From a virus, in the IMG/VR virus record IMGVR_UViG_3300024048_000016, positions 1 through 23,857 of that record: a DNA stretch of 23,857 nucleotides. The stretch is one strand, 5' to 3'. Below, one piece after another: positions 16,614-23,543 of the stretch. A program made the position numbers and the translations under genes. The first letter of the stretch is position 1; every line of letters starts with the position of its first letter. Below the pieces are notes generated by a model. That model did not search any database. It saw nothing but the letters and a program-made list of their open reading frames with translations, and was not told the origin of the DNA.

Positions 16614-17070
16614 TAGGAAGTCCAATATTCAAATACATGGTATCAACAGTTGTCTTTGTAAGAGCAATGTCAATATCGCCATCTGCTTCTGATACTGCAA
16701 TACCACTGATAACGGAATCCTCACCATTAACAACGATAAATCCATCAGTACCGGATGCAATTGAATCTGGCCCAGTTCCTTCTAGGGTCAGACCTGCTGC
16801 ATCACTTGTCAACCAAAATGGAACTTGACCGATAATTGCCATAGCGGCTCCGGCAGCATCATTAAGTTGAATAGCACAAGTAATAGTGGCAGTTCCCTGC
16901 ACTCCTACTGTGATAACTGCTCCGGCAATTCCGCCGGCACTACCTTTCAATGCCAATTTAGGTTCTTTGGTATTCGGATCGACTACGATTTCGTAGTCCG
17001 TTACTGCGGGGGAATCATTGATTAACAATTCATCCAATCCCAGTTGTGTTAACGCTAATTCATCGTTCAT
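16564..17070 (-). CDS. Beta-rich (Ig-like) phage structural protein
   Basis: The 168-residue reading starts at the ATG at 17070, with AAGGA 7 nt upstream; a GTG directly before it is less well spaced. The chain is almost all strand: GAVITVGVQGTATITCAIQL, then DAAGAAMAIIGQVPFWLTSD, then GTDGFIVV, then SEADGDIDIALTKT and LPNGKIVTSGAITF. This order (QLnDa.G, ysdda, gtdG, seadGdidi, LPnGk..SGaitF) is shared by a family of prophage and phage proteins located near portals, probably head or tail decoration proteins. The short helical N-terminus may be the anchor. Function is inferred from position and fold type. The last 50 nt are shared with the next gene in another frame. Confidence 0.55.
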   Translation of the reverse strand: MNDELALTQLGLDELLINDSPAVTDYEIVVDPNTKEPKLALKGSAGGIAGAVITVGVQGTATITCAIQLNDAAGAAMAIIGQVPFWLTSDAAGLTLEGTGPDSIASGTDGFIVVNGEDSVISGIAVSEADGDIDIALTKTTVDTMYLNIGLPNGKIVTSGAITFTSTT

Positions 17071-17102
17071 CACGGTTTCCTTTTTTTTGTTTTGACTCGT
17101 AT

Positions 17103-18770
17103 CTATTGTTGACCACCACCACCCAACGCACCACCTACATTTTCTAATGGTGAATTAGGTTCGGTTGTTTTCTGTAATTTACTCGCGGCATCTGCACCTT
17201 TATTAATCATTTCCATCTTCTCTGCCGCTTCTTGTTTCTCTGCTCTTGCCTGTCTTAAACCGTCACGCTCTTCAATTGTACGCATGAACTCTTTTGGGAC
17301 TCCCTTTCTCAAGGCAATGCCTCGTGAAGCATTATCCGGATTAAAGTTATCTGCAACTGACGGATCCATTTCAAACATTGCCTGTGATTCCATCATTGTT
17401 TCGCGGAATGCTGAAACATCCAGTTCATCTAATGCAAGTGCAAGTTTACCGGTGTACTGGACTTCATATCCAGGATTTGATTTGAGTATTTCCGGAACTG
17501 GAGGCAAAAGCCCCTGTCTGTCGAGAATACCATAACAACGGTGAAGTATCGGTGAAAGTTTCTCGGACTGAACCCGTGCAAGAATCGGAGCAAACAATGT
17601 CATCTGAAGATCAACTCTTTCAAGAACTTCAGCTTTTGTCATGTAACTCTTATTGGCCAAGGCATCAAACATTTCATTATAGAACATATTCCTTATAGTT
17701 ACCTGTTCTCTCTCGATCATTTCAAGACCGATTGAGACATCGGGACGGGTATCCAGGACTTGTGGTCTGTTTTCCCACCGTGATCCACGGACATACATCA
17801 TCCCACCAGGATCGCCATTATAGGCATCCAAGTTAATTACGGAATCATCACTTACCATTATAGTCTTGTCGACTGCTTTCTCTGCGCCACGAATAACCGT
17901 TGCTCTCATGCGATTAAGCATTTTAATGAAAGTTAAAGCATTCATTGCGGGTGATCTTCCGTAGACTTCTGCCGAGTTTTTCATAAAGCGACCAACGACA
18001 TAGGGGTTTTCATCGTAACCCCCCTCACTAATCTGATGTTTAGTATCAACTTCGATATAAAACGAGGCAAACGGCATGTGAAGTTTGTTAAGGGATTTAG
18101 GATTCCAATCTTTTCTCGGAGCAACTGCATGGATAAATCTAAACTTCTTATCTGTTTTTTTAGATTTATCCGCTTCCAGGTCTTTTCTTACTTCTTCAGA
18201 GAGATTTTTTTCTCCAAATTTTTGGGCAGCTTGCCGTGCAGTCAATTTGAATTCGTGATTGCAGACATCTACCAAACCGGTAGCAGATTCCATGATTGTA
18301 TAAGCATTAATTGGAATATTCTGAAAACGGAGAGGGGTCTCGGTTCCTTTCTCAATGTAAAGATTGCTTGTACCAAAACCACCTAGATCAAGAAAGTCCT
18401 CATGGATTTCAAGAGCAAAATGAGATTCGTACATGTATTTCATAACCTTATGACTGACATCTGAGAAATACCACTGTACTTCTTCCCTTGAGGCCAGTTC
18501 CGGGTTCCTTGCACGGAAAATAAACCATTGTTTATGCGCCGGACACATATAACCGAACATTCCCGAAGAAAGTTTATCATTTGATTCAATGGCAGTGCCG
18601 TCCAGGATATGCTCGTTCCTACGCTCACCTGGATGGAATTCTTGGGTTATGTTATTTTTAAGCGGATAAACAAAATCAGCAATATCTTGGAAGTAGGTGT
18701 CCCAGTTCTCCCTTTCTCCTTTCAGCGAATTATGCTGACCAACTATTTTTTCAGCTATTTCACTATTCAT
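17103..18770 (-). CDS. Portal (head-tail connector, T7 gp8-like)
   Basis: This 555-residue protein has the length of T7 gp8 (536 aa). Supporting motifs are an N-terminal NWDTYFQDIADFVYPLKNN, then ERRNEHILDGTAIESNDKLSSGM, then CPAHKQWFIFRA, an early FLDLGGFGTSNLYIEKG, and a mid-region ENPYVVGRFMKNSAEVYGRS then MNALTFIKMLNRMRA, which is the tunnel region of the family. ALANKSYMTKAEVLER and the FAPILARVQSEKLSPILHRC helix follow. The tail end is Gly-rich (LGGGGQQ). It forms the 12-mer ring at one vertex through which DNA enters and leaves. AAGGTGG precedes the ATG. It lies directly after the gp7.3-like gene (9 nt apart), as in T7. Confidence 0.92.
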   Translation of the reverse strand: MNSEIAEKIVGQHNSLKGERENWDTYFQDIADFVYPLKNNITQEFHPGERRNEHILDGTAIESNDKLSSGMFGYMCPAHKQWFIFRARNPELASREEVQWYFSDVSHKVMKYMYESHFALEIHEDFLDLGGFGTSNLYIEKGTETPLRFQNIPINAYTIMESATGLVDVCNHEFKLTARQAAQKFGEKNLSEEVRKDLEADKSKKTDKKFRFIHAVAPRKDWNPKSLNKLHMPFASFYIEVDTKHQISEGGYDENPYVVGRFMKNSAEVYGRSPAMNALTFIKMLNRMRATVIRGAEKAVDKTIMVSDDSVINLDAYNGDPGGMMYVRGSRWENRPQVLDTRPDVSIGLEMIEREQVTIRNMFYNEMFDALANKSYMTKAEVLERVDLQMTLFAPILARVQSEKLSPILHRCYGILDRQGLLPPVPEILKSNPGYEVQYTGKLALALDELDVSAFRETMMESQAMFEMDPSVADNFNPDNASRGIALRKGVPKEFMRTIEERDGLRQARAEKQEAAEKMEMINKGADAASKLQKTTEPNSPLENVGGALGGGGQQ

Positions 18771-18779
18771 AGTACCACC

Positions 18780-19034
18780 TTATTTACCAAGTAAGACTTT
18801 TTTGCTTGTTGATCCCGAATTACCTTTCTGTTTCAAAAGAGTATCATCGCGACCCTTGGCAAACTTTTTGCGCTCAAGTGCTTCTTTTTTCTTTTGCTGA
18901 ACGTCATCGTCATCTTTGGTTGGTGGGGGAGCCGGTGGTGGTGGTGGAGGTGGTGCTTGAGGTGCGCTACCCGATGGTGGTTTTCCTCCGTGAAATGCAA
19001 ATCCATGCTGAAATCTTTCTGTAAATTTTCTCAT
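18780..19034 (-). CDS. Small proline-rich protein, T7 gp7.3-like by position
   Basis: This 84-residue protein has an N-terminal segment (RKFTERFQHGFAFHGG), a proline tract with acidic end (about residues 26-45), a charged helix (QQKKKEALERKKF), and a C-terminus GRDDTLLKQKGNSG followed by SKKVLLGK. The last part resembles the 'GR.sTlLT..G....ktlLG' tail found on small phage proteins encoded just before the portal; T7 gp7.3 has the same position and a Gly/Ser-rich basic end. gp7.3 is a tail-assembly and virion protein, so a similar role is inferred. Its GAGGAG site lies inside the last codons of the sulfotransferase gene, and the start follows that gene's stop immediately (TAAATG), suggesting coupling. 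Confidence 0.5.
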   Translation of the reverse strand: MRKFTERFQHGFAFHGGKPPSGSAPQAPPPPPPPAPPPTKDDDDVQQKKKEALERKKFAKGRDDTLLKQKGNSGSTSKKVLLGK

Positions 19035-19631
19035 TTAAATCTCCTCGCGATAGTTAAAATTTTCAAAGTCCTCTTGATAGGAATCTATTACCATAAACTT
19101 GGTATCCCTATCATAGTACGTTTGCCATGCCTCGTGCGAATTCCCGTTCAGTTGTGGCAGTTGAGGTAGATTTAATTCAAATTCATGGGCTAATGATTCA
19201 TAGTCTTCCTTTAAATTTTCAAATTCTAAAATAATATCTGATCTAATCTTATTTTTGAGCGATAACCATTTGGTTTGACTCCAAGCATGGAAAAAATCTT
19301 CTTCTTTAGACCTCTCACAATATGCCTGGACAAATTCCGGAAACTCCGGTTCTTTGTCTTGATATACTCTCCATAACTGTGTTGTTCTTGCAAATTCATA
19401 AGCCGAGACTATCCGATCAAAGGGATTTCTCACGCATCCTATAATTAGTAAATTTTCAAAATCGATGAGATTCTCCTTAGCAAAGGCTAAGTTTCTGTGT
19501 CTCGGATGAAACATCCCGTGAATCGGGGGCATTCTTTCCGTGACGGATCTCATCGCATCGTAATCTTTAAAAGCCTCGTACAAACTGGTACTGGCATTCT
19601 TCGGTATGTTAATAAAGAGGAATTTATTCAT
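19035..19631 (-). CDS. Sulfotransferase family 2 protein
   Basis: This 198-residue enzyme carries both PAPS-binding signatures of Golgi-type and bacterial family-2 sulfotransferases. The 5'-phosphosulfate loop is FINIPKNASTSLY (residues 6-18, Lys11). The 3'-phosphate site is CVRNPFDRIVSAYEF (66-80, Arg68 and Ser76). The MFHPRHRN segment (40-47) supplies histidines that could act as the catalytic base. The C-terminus, VIDSYQEDFENFNY, matches the 'iY..Df..FgY' end of the family. It would transfer sulfate from PAPS to a sugar or other hydroxyl group; the acceptor is unknown. The ATG overlaps the upstream GNAT-like stop as ATGA and the SD of the next gene lies in its end, so it is built into the packaging/portal operon. 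Nothing appears truncated. Confidence 0.8.
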   Translation of the reverse strand: MNKFLFINIPKNASTSLYEAFKDYDAMRSVTERMPPIHGMFHPRHRNLAFAKENLIDFENLLIIGCVRNPFDRIVSAYEFARTTQLWRVYQDKEPEFPEFVQAYCERSKEEDFFHAWSQTKWLSLKNKIRSDIILEFENLKEDYESLAHEFELNLPQLPQLNGNSHEAWQTYYDRDTKFMVIDSYQEDFENFNYREEI

Positions 19632-20083
19632 TTCCCCCTCTCTATTATAAAAGCGTTATTCGCATCTTTTACCCCTGGGCTAAAACCAAAATTTTTGTAT
19701 AACCTTCCTAGACCTTTTCGCAAAGTCCTCGCTCTTATTTTATAGCATGGATTATCGCTTTTGTCAAGAACATTTTGCAGGATTTTACCAATTTGACCGT
19801 CCCAAAGCTTATAATCATACCCTTTAAGCGAACAAATATGCATATAGCAAGAATCATCGGAAAACTCGTTAAACCACATTGCGCCGACTATATTCTCATC
19901 TTGAAATAAAAAATAAAACCAAGATTCGCAAGCAACCATATTTAAAAAACTAAACCAAGTCCATTCTTTGCAATTATAAAATACTTTATCCCATAATCCC
20001 AAGCAATGAAGTCTCACAAAAAATTGGCGCAACCAATAATGCGAACTTCCATATCCTTGCTTAAATCGTTTTAGCTCGACCAT
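19628..20083 (-). CDS. GNAT-like acyltransferase family protein
   Basis: This 151-residue protein is aromatic-rich. The last third follows GNAT architecture: a strand ENIVGAMWFNEFSDDSCYMHICSL, a helix, then IRARTLRKGLGRLYKNFGF, which matches the 'N..s.rly.k.GF' C-terminal motif. No clear Q/RxxGxG/A loop is visible, so the enzymatic role is uncertain. It overlaps the terminase gene by 13 nt (SD inside the terminase C-terminal codons) and the sulfotransferase by 4 nt (ATGA). The pair therefore looks like one translationally coupled unit. Whether it modifies a virion protein, a host protein or nothing cannot be said from sequence alone. It differs from the other GNAT-like protein at 8389-8796. 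Confidence 0.5.
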   Translation of the reverse strand: MVELKRFKQGYGSSHYWLRQFFVRLHCLGLWDKVFYNCKEWTWFSFLNMVACESWFYFLFQDENIVGAMWFNEFSDDSCYMHICSLKGYDYKLWDGQIGKILQNVLDKSDNPCYKIRARTLRKGLGRLYKNFGFSPGVKDANNAFIIERGK

Positions 20084-21537
20084 GATCCCACCTTATAGTC
20101 AGATTTAGCGGTTAAATAAGTACTCTTCATTTTCTTTTTGTTTTTGTCCCTCTTCCGGAAGGTATGCCAAAGCGGAGCCTCCTCAGTCTTCTGCCCAATG
20201 TAGTTTGACTTGCCTGGCATCATACTACGCACCCCAATCTGCCCGTAGTGACTCGGACGGATCATATCCAACTCGTCTGCCCGTACCGCAGTACGAAATG
20301 CATCGGCGCAGTTCGATGATGGACTATGTTCGGGTTTTGCTTGGAATACCGGCCTACCTTCTATGCTTAATCGCTCATCTTTCTTAGCGTGATAATCCCG
20401 CAGCATGGCAAGTCCAAAGTCGCAGCCATTATCATTATTAAAGTAAAATCGGTTAAAGTTACGGCGCACCATTTCAATATCATCGTTTACCGATGCAGTA
20501 CGGTTGACCTTCTCAAAGAACAAACCGACCTTTTCCGCATTTCGCTGAACCGTGATACCATTGCTTTCGCGTTTGACAACATCCCACGGTGCAAAGTGAT
20601 TTCCATAGTCATATCCACGAGCCTCGGCTTTTTCCTTTAATGCATTTGCATAATGCTCAAGCCCCTCGTTGTTATTCTCGTAATAATCCAAAAACATAAT
20701 ATCCCTGCCGATCCGCTGAAAGAACCAAATCCCCATTGCATTATCCATGCCCAAATCCCACGCAGTATAAACTGGCTGAGATTCATCCAGTGCAATCGAT
20801 GTTATTTTCCCCGCTTCTTCACATTTCTGAATAGCATTCACATAATACGAACCCTCAATGCCCATTTCAAAGCTGCACCAATATTCCTGGTTCGCCATTT
20901 CTCGGGACATCTGACCCGTAGCAATATCTCGTTCAATTTCCTCCAACGGAATCGCCCCAGTATCCTCAACGGTCAATAACTGACTAAACCATCTATCATC
21001 ACCCTCAGTTTTTTTCAAAAGCTGATACATATGGTTATACCCACGAGGCGTACCATTAAAAAATGCCCACCCGCCGTTTCCACGGAGAATAGGCTGAATG
21101 TATGACCACGCTTTTGGATTTTGCAGAGAATACTCCGAGAAGATCGTTCCAACGGGATTTGTTCCCACTATACTAAGGTTATCTGTGCCGATCAATTGAA
21201 TTGTACTATTATTAACCAATGTAATGAGCATATCCCGCTCACTCTTCCGTGCAATGATTTCCGGGGGTAGATAATCGATAAACTTAAAACCATCATCGTT
21301 TATACCCTCCCAAACAATCTTTCGTGCCATCGTAGCGGTAGGAAGGAAGTATTGGTAATTGCCAACCCGCTCAAATGCTTTCCGTGCCATCAGATTTATG
21401 AATGTACAATCTTTTCCGGCTCGTCGATGCCATATACACAATGCTCTCAATATGCCACTATCCACGGCATTCAAAAACGGCATCTGATAATTCCTCGGGG
21501 AATAATTGTGCGGTAAAGCTATTGTCAGTGGCATCAT
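20071..21537 (-). CDS. terL: Terminase large subunit
   Basis: This 488-residue protein has both domains of the packaging motor. The ATPase has Walker A WHRRAGKD (residues 36-43), an adenine-side YFLPTATMARKIVWEG, a Walker B-like GTIFSEYSLQNP (130-141, with the acidic SE), and the coupling motif FFNGTPRGYNHM (159-170). The RNase H-like nuclease has acidic residues in TAWDLGMDN (Asp261), NHFAPWDV (Asp319) and HSPSSNCADAFR (Asp412). It cuts concatemeric DNA and pumps it through the portal. The start has only AAGGGG at a long spacing. The gene ends inside the GNAT-like start, so the two are coupled. Unlike T7, terL precedes the portal. The packaging type (headful, cos, direct repeats) cannot be read from the motifs. 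Confidence 0.93.
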   Translation of the reverse strand: MMPLTIALPHNYSPRNYQMPFLNAVDSGILRALCIWHRRAGKDCTFINLMARKAFERVGNYQYFLPTATMARKIVWEGINDDGFKFIDYLPPEIIARKSERDMLITLVNNSTIQLIGTDNLSIVGTNPVGTIFSEYSLQNPKAWSYIQPILRGNGGWAFFNGTPRGYNHMYQLLKKTEGDDRWFSQLLTVEDTGAIPLEEIERDIATGQMSREMANQEYWCSFEMGIEGSYYVNAIQKCEEAGKITSIALDESQPVYTAWDLGMDNAMGIWFFQRIGRDIMFLDYYENNNEGLEHYANALKEKAEARGYDYGNHFAPWDVVKRESNGITVQRNAEKVGLFFEKVNRTASVNDDIEMVRRNFNRFYFNNDNGCDFGLAMLRDYHAKKDERLSIEGRPVFQAKPEHSPSSNCADAFRTAVRADELDMIRPSHYGQIGVRSMMPGKSNYIGQKTEEAPLWHTFRKRDKNKKKMKSTYLTAKSDYKVGSWSS

Positions 21538-21553
21538 TTTGTTATTGCCCCTT

Positions 21554-21784
21554 TTATCTAACTAACTGAAAGTTATCTTTATTATATTGTTCAGCTAACT
21601 CTTTTAAATGGGTAATAAATAAATCATTACGGGGAGACATATTCATCCCATAGTCGACTATTTGTTGCGACAGTCTCCCAACTGCTTTAGATGTTGATTC
21701 ATCTTTACCTTTGATTTCAATCCAACCACAAGCATGAAACAATGTCAATTCTCCAAAGCTAAACTCTTCTACTAATAAATTCAT
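21554..21784 (-). CDS. Small protein of unknown function upstream of terL
   Basis: The 76-residue reading starts at the ATG at 21784 because AGGAG lies about 6 nt upstream; the ATG at 21790 would sit directly on that site. The sequence starts with strands (VEEFSFGELTLFHACGW, then IEIKGKD) and ends in helix (HLKELAEQYNKDNF). It has a mixed charge and no motif I recognise. Compact spacing (16 nt to terL) places it in the same operon. It could be a packaging accessory protein, but nothing in the sequence shows that. Confidence 0.55.
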   Translation of the reverse strand: MNLLVEEFSFGELTLFHACGWIEIKGKDESTSKAVGRLSQQIVDYGMNMSPRNDLFITHLKELAEQYNKDNFQLVR

Positions 21785-21796
21785 AACCATCTCCTT

Positions 21797-22147
21797 TTAT
21801 TTTTTGTCTGCAATTTTATTTATAGCATCTACTAGGTTGGCATTTTCTCCATTAGAATCTTTAACATTGGGGCTAATCCCCACTTCCCGAATAGCCTCAG
21901 ATAACTCGTCCATCCCCGCAATATCAACTCCTATGCTATGGTTATGTAATAGTTTTACTGAATCTAGCGGAACATCTGTAATGGCTACCGCAACCTCATG
22001 CAATCCCCCCGCAATAGCAAATAGCCCATCAGTCAAAGACACACCCTCTACCGCAGCATTCCCGTGATCAACCATGAATTGACTGTATCCAATGCTAGAT
22101 AGTCGGTCAACCGCACTAATTAATTTTTCGATTTGCTTGTTGTTCAT
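21797..22147 (-). CDS. Small helical protein of unknown function
   Basis: This 116-residue protein has GGGAG before the ATG. It begins with a helix (MNNKQIEKLISAVDRLSSIG), then a Gly/Ala/Val-rich hydrophobic middle (GLFAIAGGLHEVAVAITDV, about residues 41-59) and an acidic helix-turn-helix-like end. No motif is recognised. The hydrophobic middle is amphipathic rather than a clear membrane span. The position between the GroES-like gene and terL suggests an early-packaging or assembly factor. Confidence 0.55.
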   Translation of the reverse strand: MNNKQIEKLISAVDRLSSIGYSQFMVDHGNAAVEGVSLTDGLFAIAGGLHEVAVAITDVPLDSVKLLHNHSIGVDIAGMDELSEAIREVGISPNVKDSNGENANLVDAINKIADKK

Positions 22148-22157
22148 TCCGTTCTCC

Positions 22158-22439
22158 CTATTTTGTTACCTTCCCAAATATCTCAGTGTAATCATAAACC
22201 TTGATGTCCTTATACGCCAAACCTTTCAGTGGAGCAAGAAACACCACATCTCCAACCTCCAAATCAGTTACCTGGTTTCCAATGTCAACCACAGTGCCGA
22301 TTTCGCAGTCGTACCGTCTTTTGCTGATCGCAGCATCTGCGCCGTAGGTCATTCCCGTATCCGGCAATATAATATCACCCGCATCCGGTCGCATTACACG
22401 AATGTTATTCACCGCAACGTTGTTGTTTAATATTTTCAT
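22158..22439 (-). CDS. GroES-like co-chaperonin
   Basis: The 93-residue reading starts at the ATG at 22439, with AAGGAG 5 nt upstream; the open frame extends further up only through the tRNA-like gene. The sequence follows the GroES fold: NNIRVMRPDA, then the mobile loop AGDIILPDTG (residues 20-29; compare SAGGIVLTG in E. coli GroES, where the IVL tripeptide docks on GroEL), then CEIGTVVDIGNQ (45-56), then LEVGDVVFLAP (60-70) and a C-terminal YKDIKVYDYTEIFGKV. The ring would cap the host GroEL and help capsid folding, as T4 gp31 does for gp23. The loop segment is present and hydrophobic, so it should bind GroEL. No GroEL gene is in the window. Confidence 0.8.
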   Translation of the reverse strand: MKILNNNVAVNNIRVMRPDAGDIILPDTGMTYGADAAISKRRYDCEIGTVVDIGNQVTDLEVGDVVFLAPLKGLAYKDIKVYDYTEIFGKVTK

Positions 22440-22460
22440 ACTATCTCCTTTATTTAAAAA

Positions 22461-22551
22461 TGGTGGGAGGGGAGGATTCGAACCTCCGATAAAGTGCGTC
22501 CTGCCCATATTAATAGCTCCGCTCAATCTTTATCCTATTTCACACACTCCC
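22461..22551 (-). ncRNA. tRNA-like RNA with encoded CCA end
   Basis: On the minus strand a 91-nt element starts GGGAG (pairing with CTCCC at the 3' side) and ends CTCCCACCA. It has a perfect T arm: 5-bp GGAGG/CCTCC around TTCGAAT, the canonical TTCGAAT loop. The D arm cannot be formed, and no normal anticodon arm with T33 and a 5-bp stem fits. Instead GATAAAG pairs with CTTTATC (7 bp) directly before the T arm and encloses an irregular extended stem-loop (GCG with CGC, and GCTAT with ATGGGC across one bulge). This is the layout of a tmRNA tRNA-like domain or another tRNA mimic more than of a translating tRNA. It could also be a decayed tRNA or a copy of a host tRNA end used for integration. 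T5 follows the CCA, then the GroES-like SD. Confidence 0.6.
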
Positions 22552-22576
22552 AAAAGTTTTTTTATCATTGTATTCT

Positions 22577-22741
22577 TTAAAATATGTCTTTGCTGTCCTC
22601 AACTATTTCATTTGCTACATCAGCAACTTCCTCAACTATGGGTTTAACTATTTCCTCAACTATGGGTTTAACTACAGCTTTCGAAACATTGGCCGCAATC
22701 TTAATGGGCGCAGTTACAATATCTAGTAAACTTCCAAACAT
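22577..22741 (-). CDS. 54-aa amphipathic protein with a tandem repeat
   Basis: A perfect AGGAGGT lies 6 nt before the ATG at 22741. The 54 residues begin MFGSLLDIVTAPIKIAANVS and then contain VVKPIVEE directly repeated as IVKPIVEE, ending VADVANEIVEDSKDIF. The middle has alternating hydrophobic and charged residues and is likely helical and amphipathic. Such small MFGS... proteins occur in phage structural or packaging regions; I do not know a function. It ends 25 nt before the tRNA-like RNA. Confidence 0.6.
   Translation of the reverse strand: MFGSLLDIVTAPIKIAANVSKAVVKPIVEEIVKPIVEEVADVANEIVEDSKDIF
22628..22675. repeat. 24-bp tandem direct repeat inside the 54-aa gene
   Basis: Two adjacent 24-bp units (22628-22651 and 22652-22675) differ only at the last base. 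They encode the doubled KPIVEE-containing octapeptide. The near identity indicates a recent duplication, and the number of copies may vary between phages. Confidence 0.85.
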
Positions 22742-22765
22742 CCTACACCTCCTTTTCCATTGTCG

Positions 22766-22861
22766 TTACTCATCCTGCGCCTCCAATTTTATCTCACCCT
22801 CTAACTCATCATCAAGCAACAACTCGTAAAGAAGTATGTCTCTATCAATATCAATATCCAT
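22766..22861 (-). CDS. 31-aa acidic small protein
   Basis: The ATG at 22861 has AGGAG upstream at good spacing. The product (MDIDIDRDILLYELLLDDEL, then EGEIKLEAQDE) is highly acidic and helical. Stop to the next start is 24 nt. Homology is unknown. The good ribosome site, the compact spacing and the lack of a competing gene support it as real. Confidence 0.45.
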   Translation of the reverse strand: MDIDIDRDILLYELLLDDELEGEIKLEAQDE

Positions 22862-23045
22862 ACACCGTCTCCTATATAGTAATGTCTACACAACCTTCAA
22901 ATCCCCTATTTGGCAGGAGGGAACGATTAACGCAAACTGAAGAGGCCGGATTTTTGGTCCCCCCTCCGCATTACCCCGTACCCCTGTTTGTAAATCGCTG
23001 TATACCATGCGGTTATGACTCCAACGTCGCATAATAAAGATTATG
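22862..23045. other. 184-nt interval with a weak ORF, G-rich run and candidate promoter
   Basis: No well supported gene. The minus strand has a 48-codon frame (ATG 23032, stop at 22886), with no SD at that ATG but a GGAG ahead of an in-frame ATG eight codons later (40 aa). The G-rich run at 22957-22986 (GGGG, GGGG, GGGGGG within 30 nt, minus strand) may form a structure. An extended -10 TGGTATACA (22999-23007) without a good -35 could drive the small genes and terL. Confidence 0.35.
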
Positions 23046-23543
23046 TTAACCTGTCGACGTGTCATCAGCTATGCATAAGCCTCTGGAACACATAGACTTG
23101 CACCAATCCGGATCAACTTTGTATTGCGTGAGTGCTATCGTCAATGGTGTATCCTTACTTGCATGCTGGTAGTTATCGTCAAACTTGTTGAGTTCGACGA
23201 TGTATTTAAGCCTTAATTCCTCACTGGACGCGGTCTTAATAGCTTTTATTAATATATCTCGCATATGTGACCGGTCAAAAGCTGCCGCATCATTTCCGGC
23301 AATTGATTGTCCCATTTGCTCACCAACTACATCAAAATAACTCGTATTATTATTATCGTGGTATACTCTTATTGCATCCGATATTTTATCATTGATTACT
23401 TTACATATAGTAGGGCATAGGGATTGTAAGATTGTATTTACTTCTTTAGCATCCGGCTTAATCAGTCTTAATGGCGCGAATAACAAAGGTTTTATATCTT
23501 TAGGTTTAACAGTTTCCATTTGTGGATTTCCCAATTCGATCAT
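23046..23543 (-). CDS. Unrecognised 165-aa protein, possible small terminase candidate
   Basis: This is the first gene of the leftward operon. The ATG at 23543 has no SD but lies about 8 nt after the predicted start of a promoter (TTGAAA-16-TATTAA), so translation may be nearly leaderless. An in-frame ATG at codon 9 also lacks an SD. The middle has helical regions (DILIKAIKTASSEELRLKYI then VELNKF) and the C-terminus holds three Cys (CKSMCSRGLC). The phrase 'elrlkyi.el.K' resembles the helical part of some small terminase or DNA-binding proteins, and no other small terminase candidate is visible, so it might be one. The match is weak and the position (five genes before terL) is not decisive. 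Confidence 0.5.
   Translation of the reverse strand: MIELGNPQMETVKPKDIKPLLFAPLRLIKPDAKEVNTILQSLCPTICKVINDKISDAIRVYHDNNNTSYFDVVGEQMGQSIAGNDAAAFDRSHMRDILIKAIKTASSEELRLKYIVELNKFDDNYQHASKDTPLTIALTQYKVDPDWCKSMCSRGLCIADDTSTG

Noticed and set aside
22440-22526. N-terminal extension of the GroES-like protein
   Set aside because: The extension reads through the tRNA-like element and has no SD; the ATG at 22439 has AAGGAG.
22461-22551. Ordinary translating tRNA or complete tmRNA
   Set aside because: No D arm and no standard anticodon arm can be drawn, and 91 nt is too short for a tmRNA with a tag reading frame; kept only as tRNA-like.
22695-22767. 16-codon minus frame overlapping the start of the 54-aa gene
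   Set aside because: Too short, without a domain, and contains the SD of the 54-aa gene.
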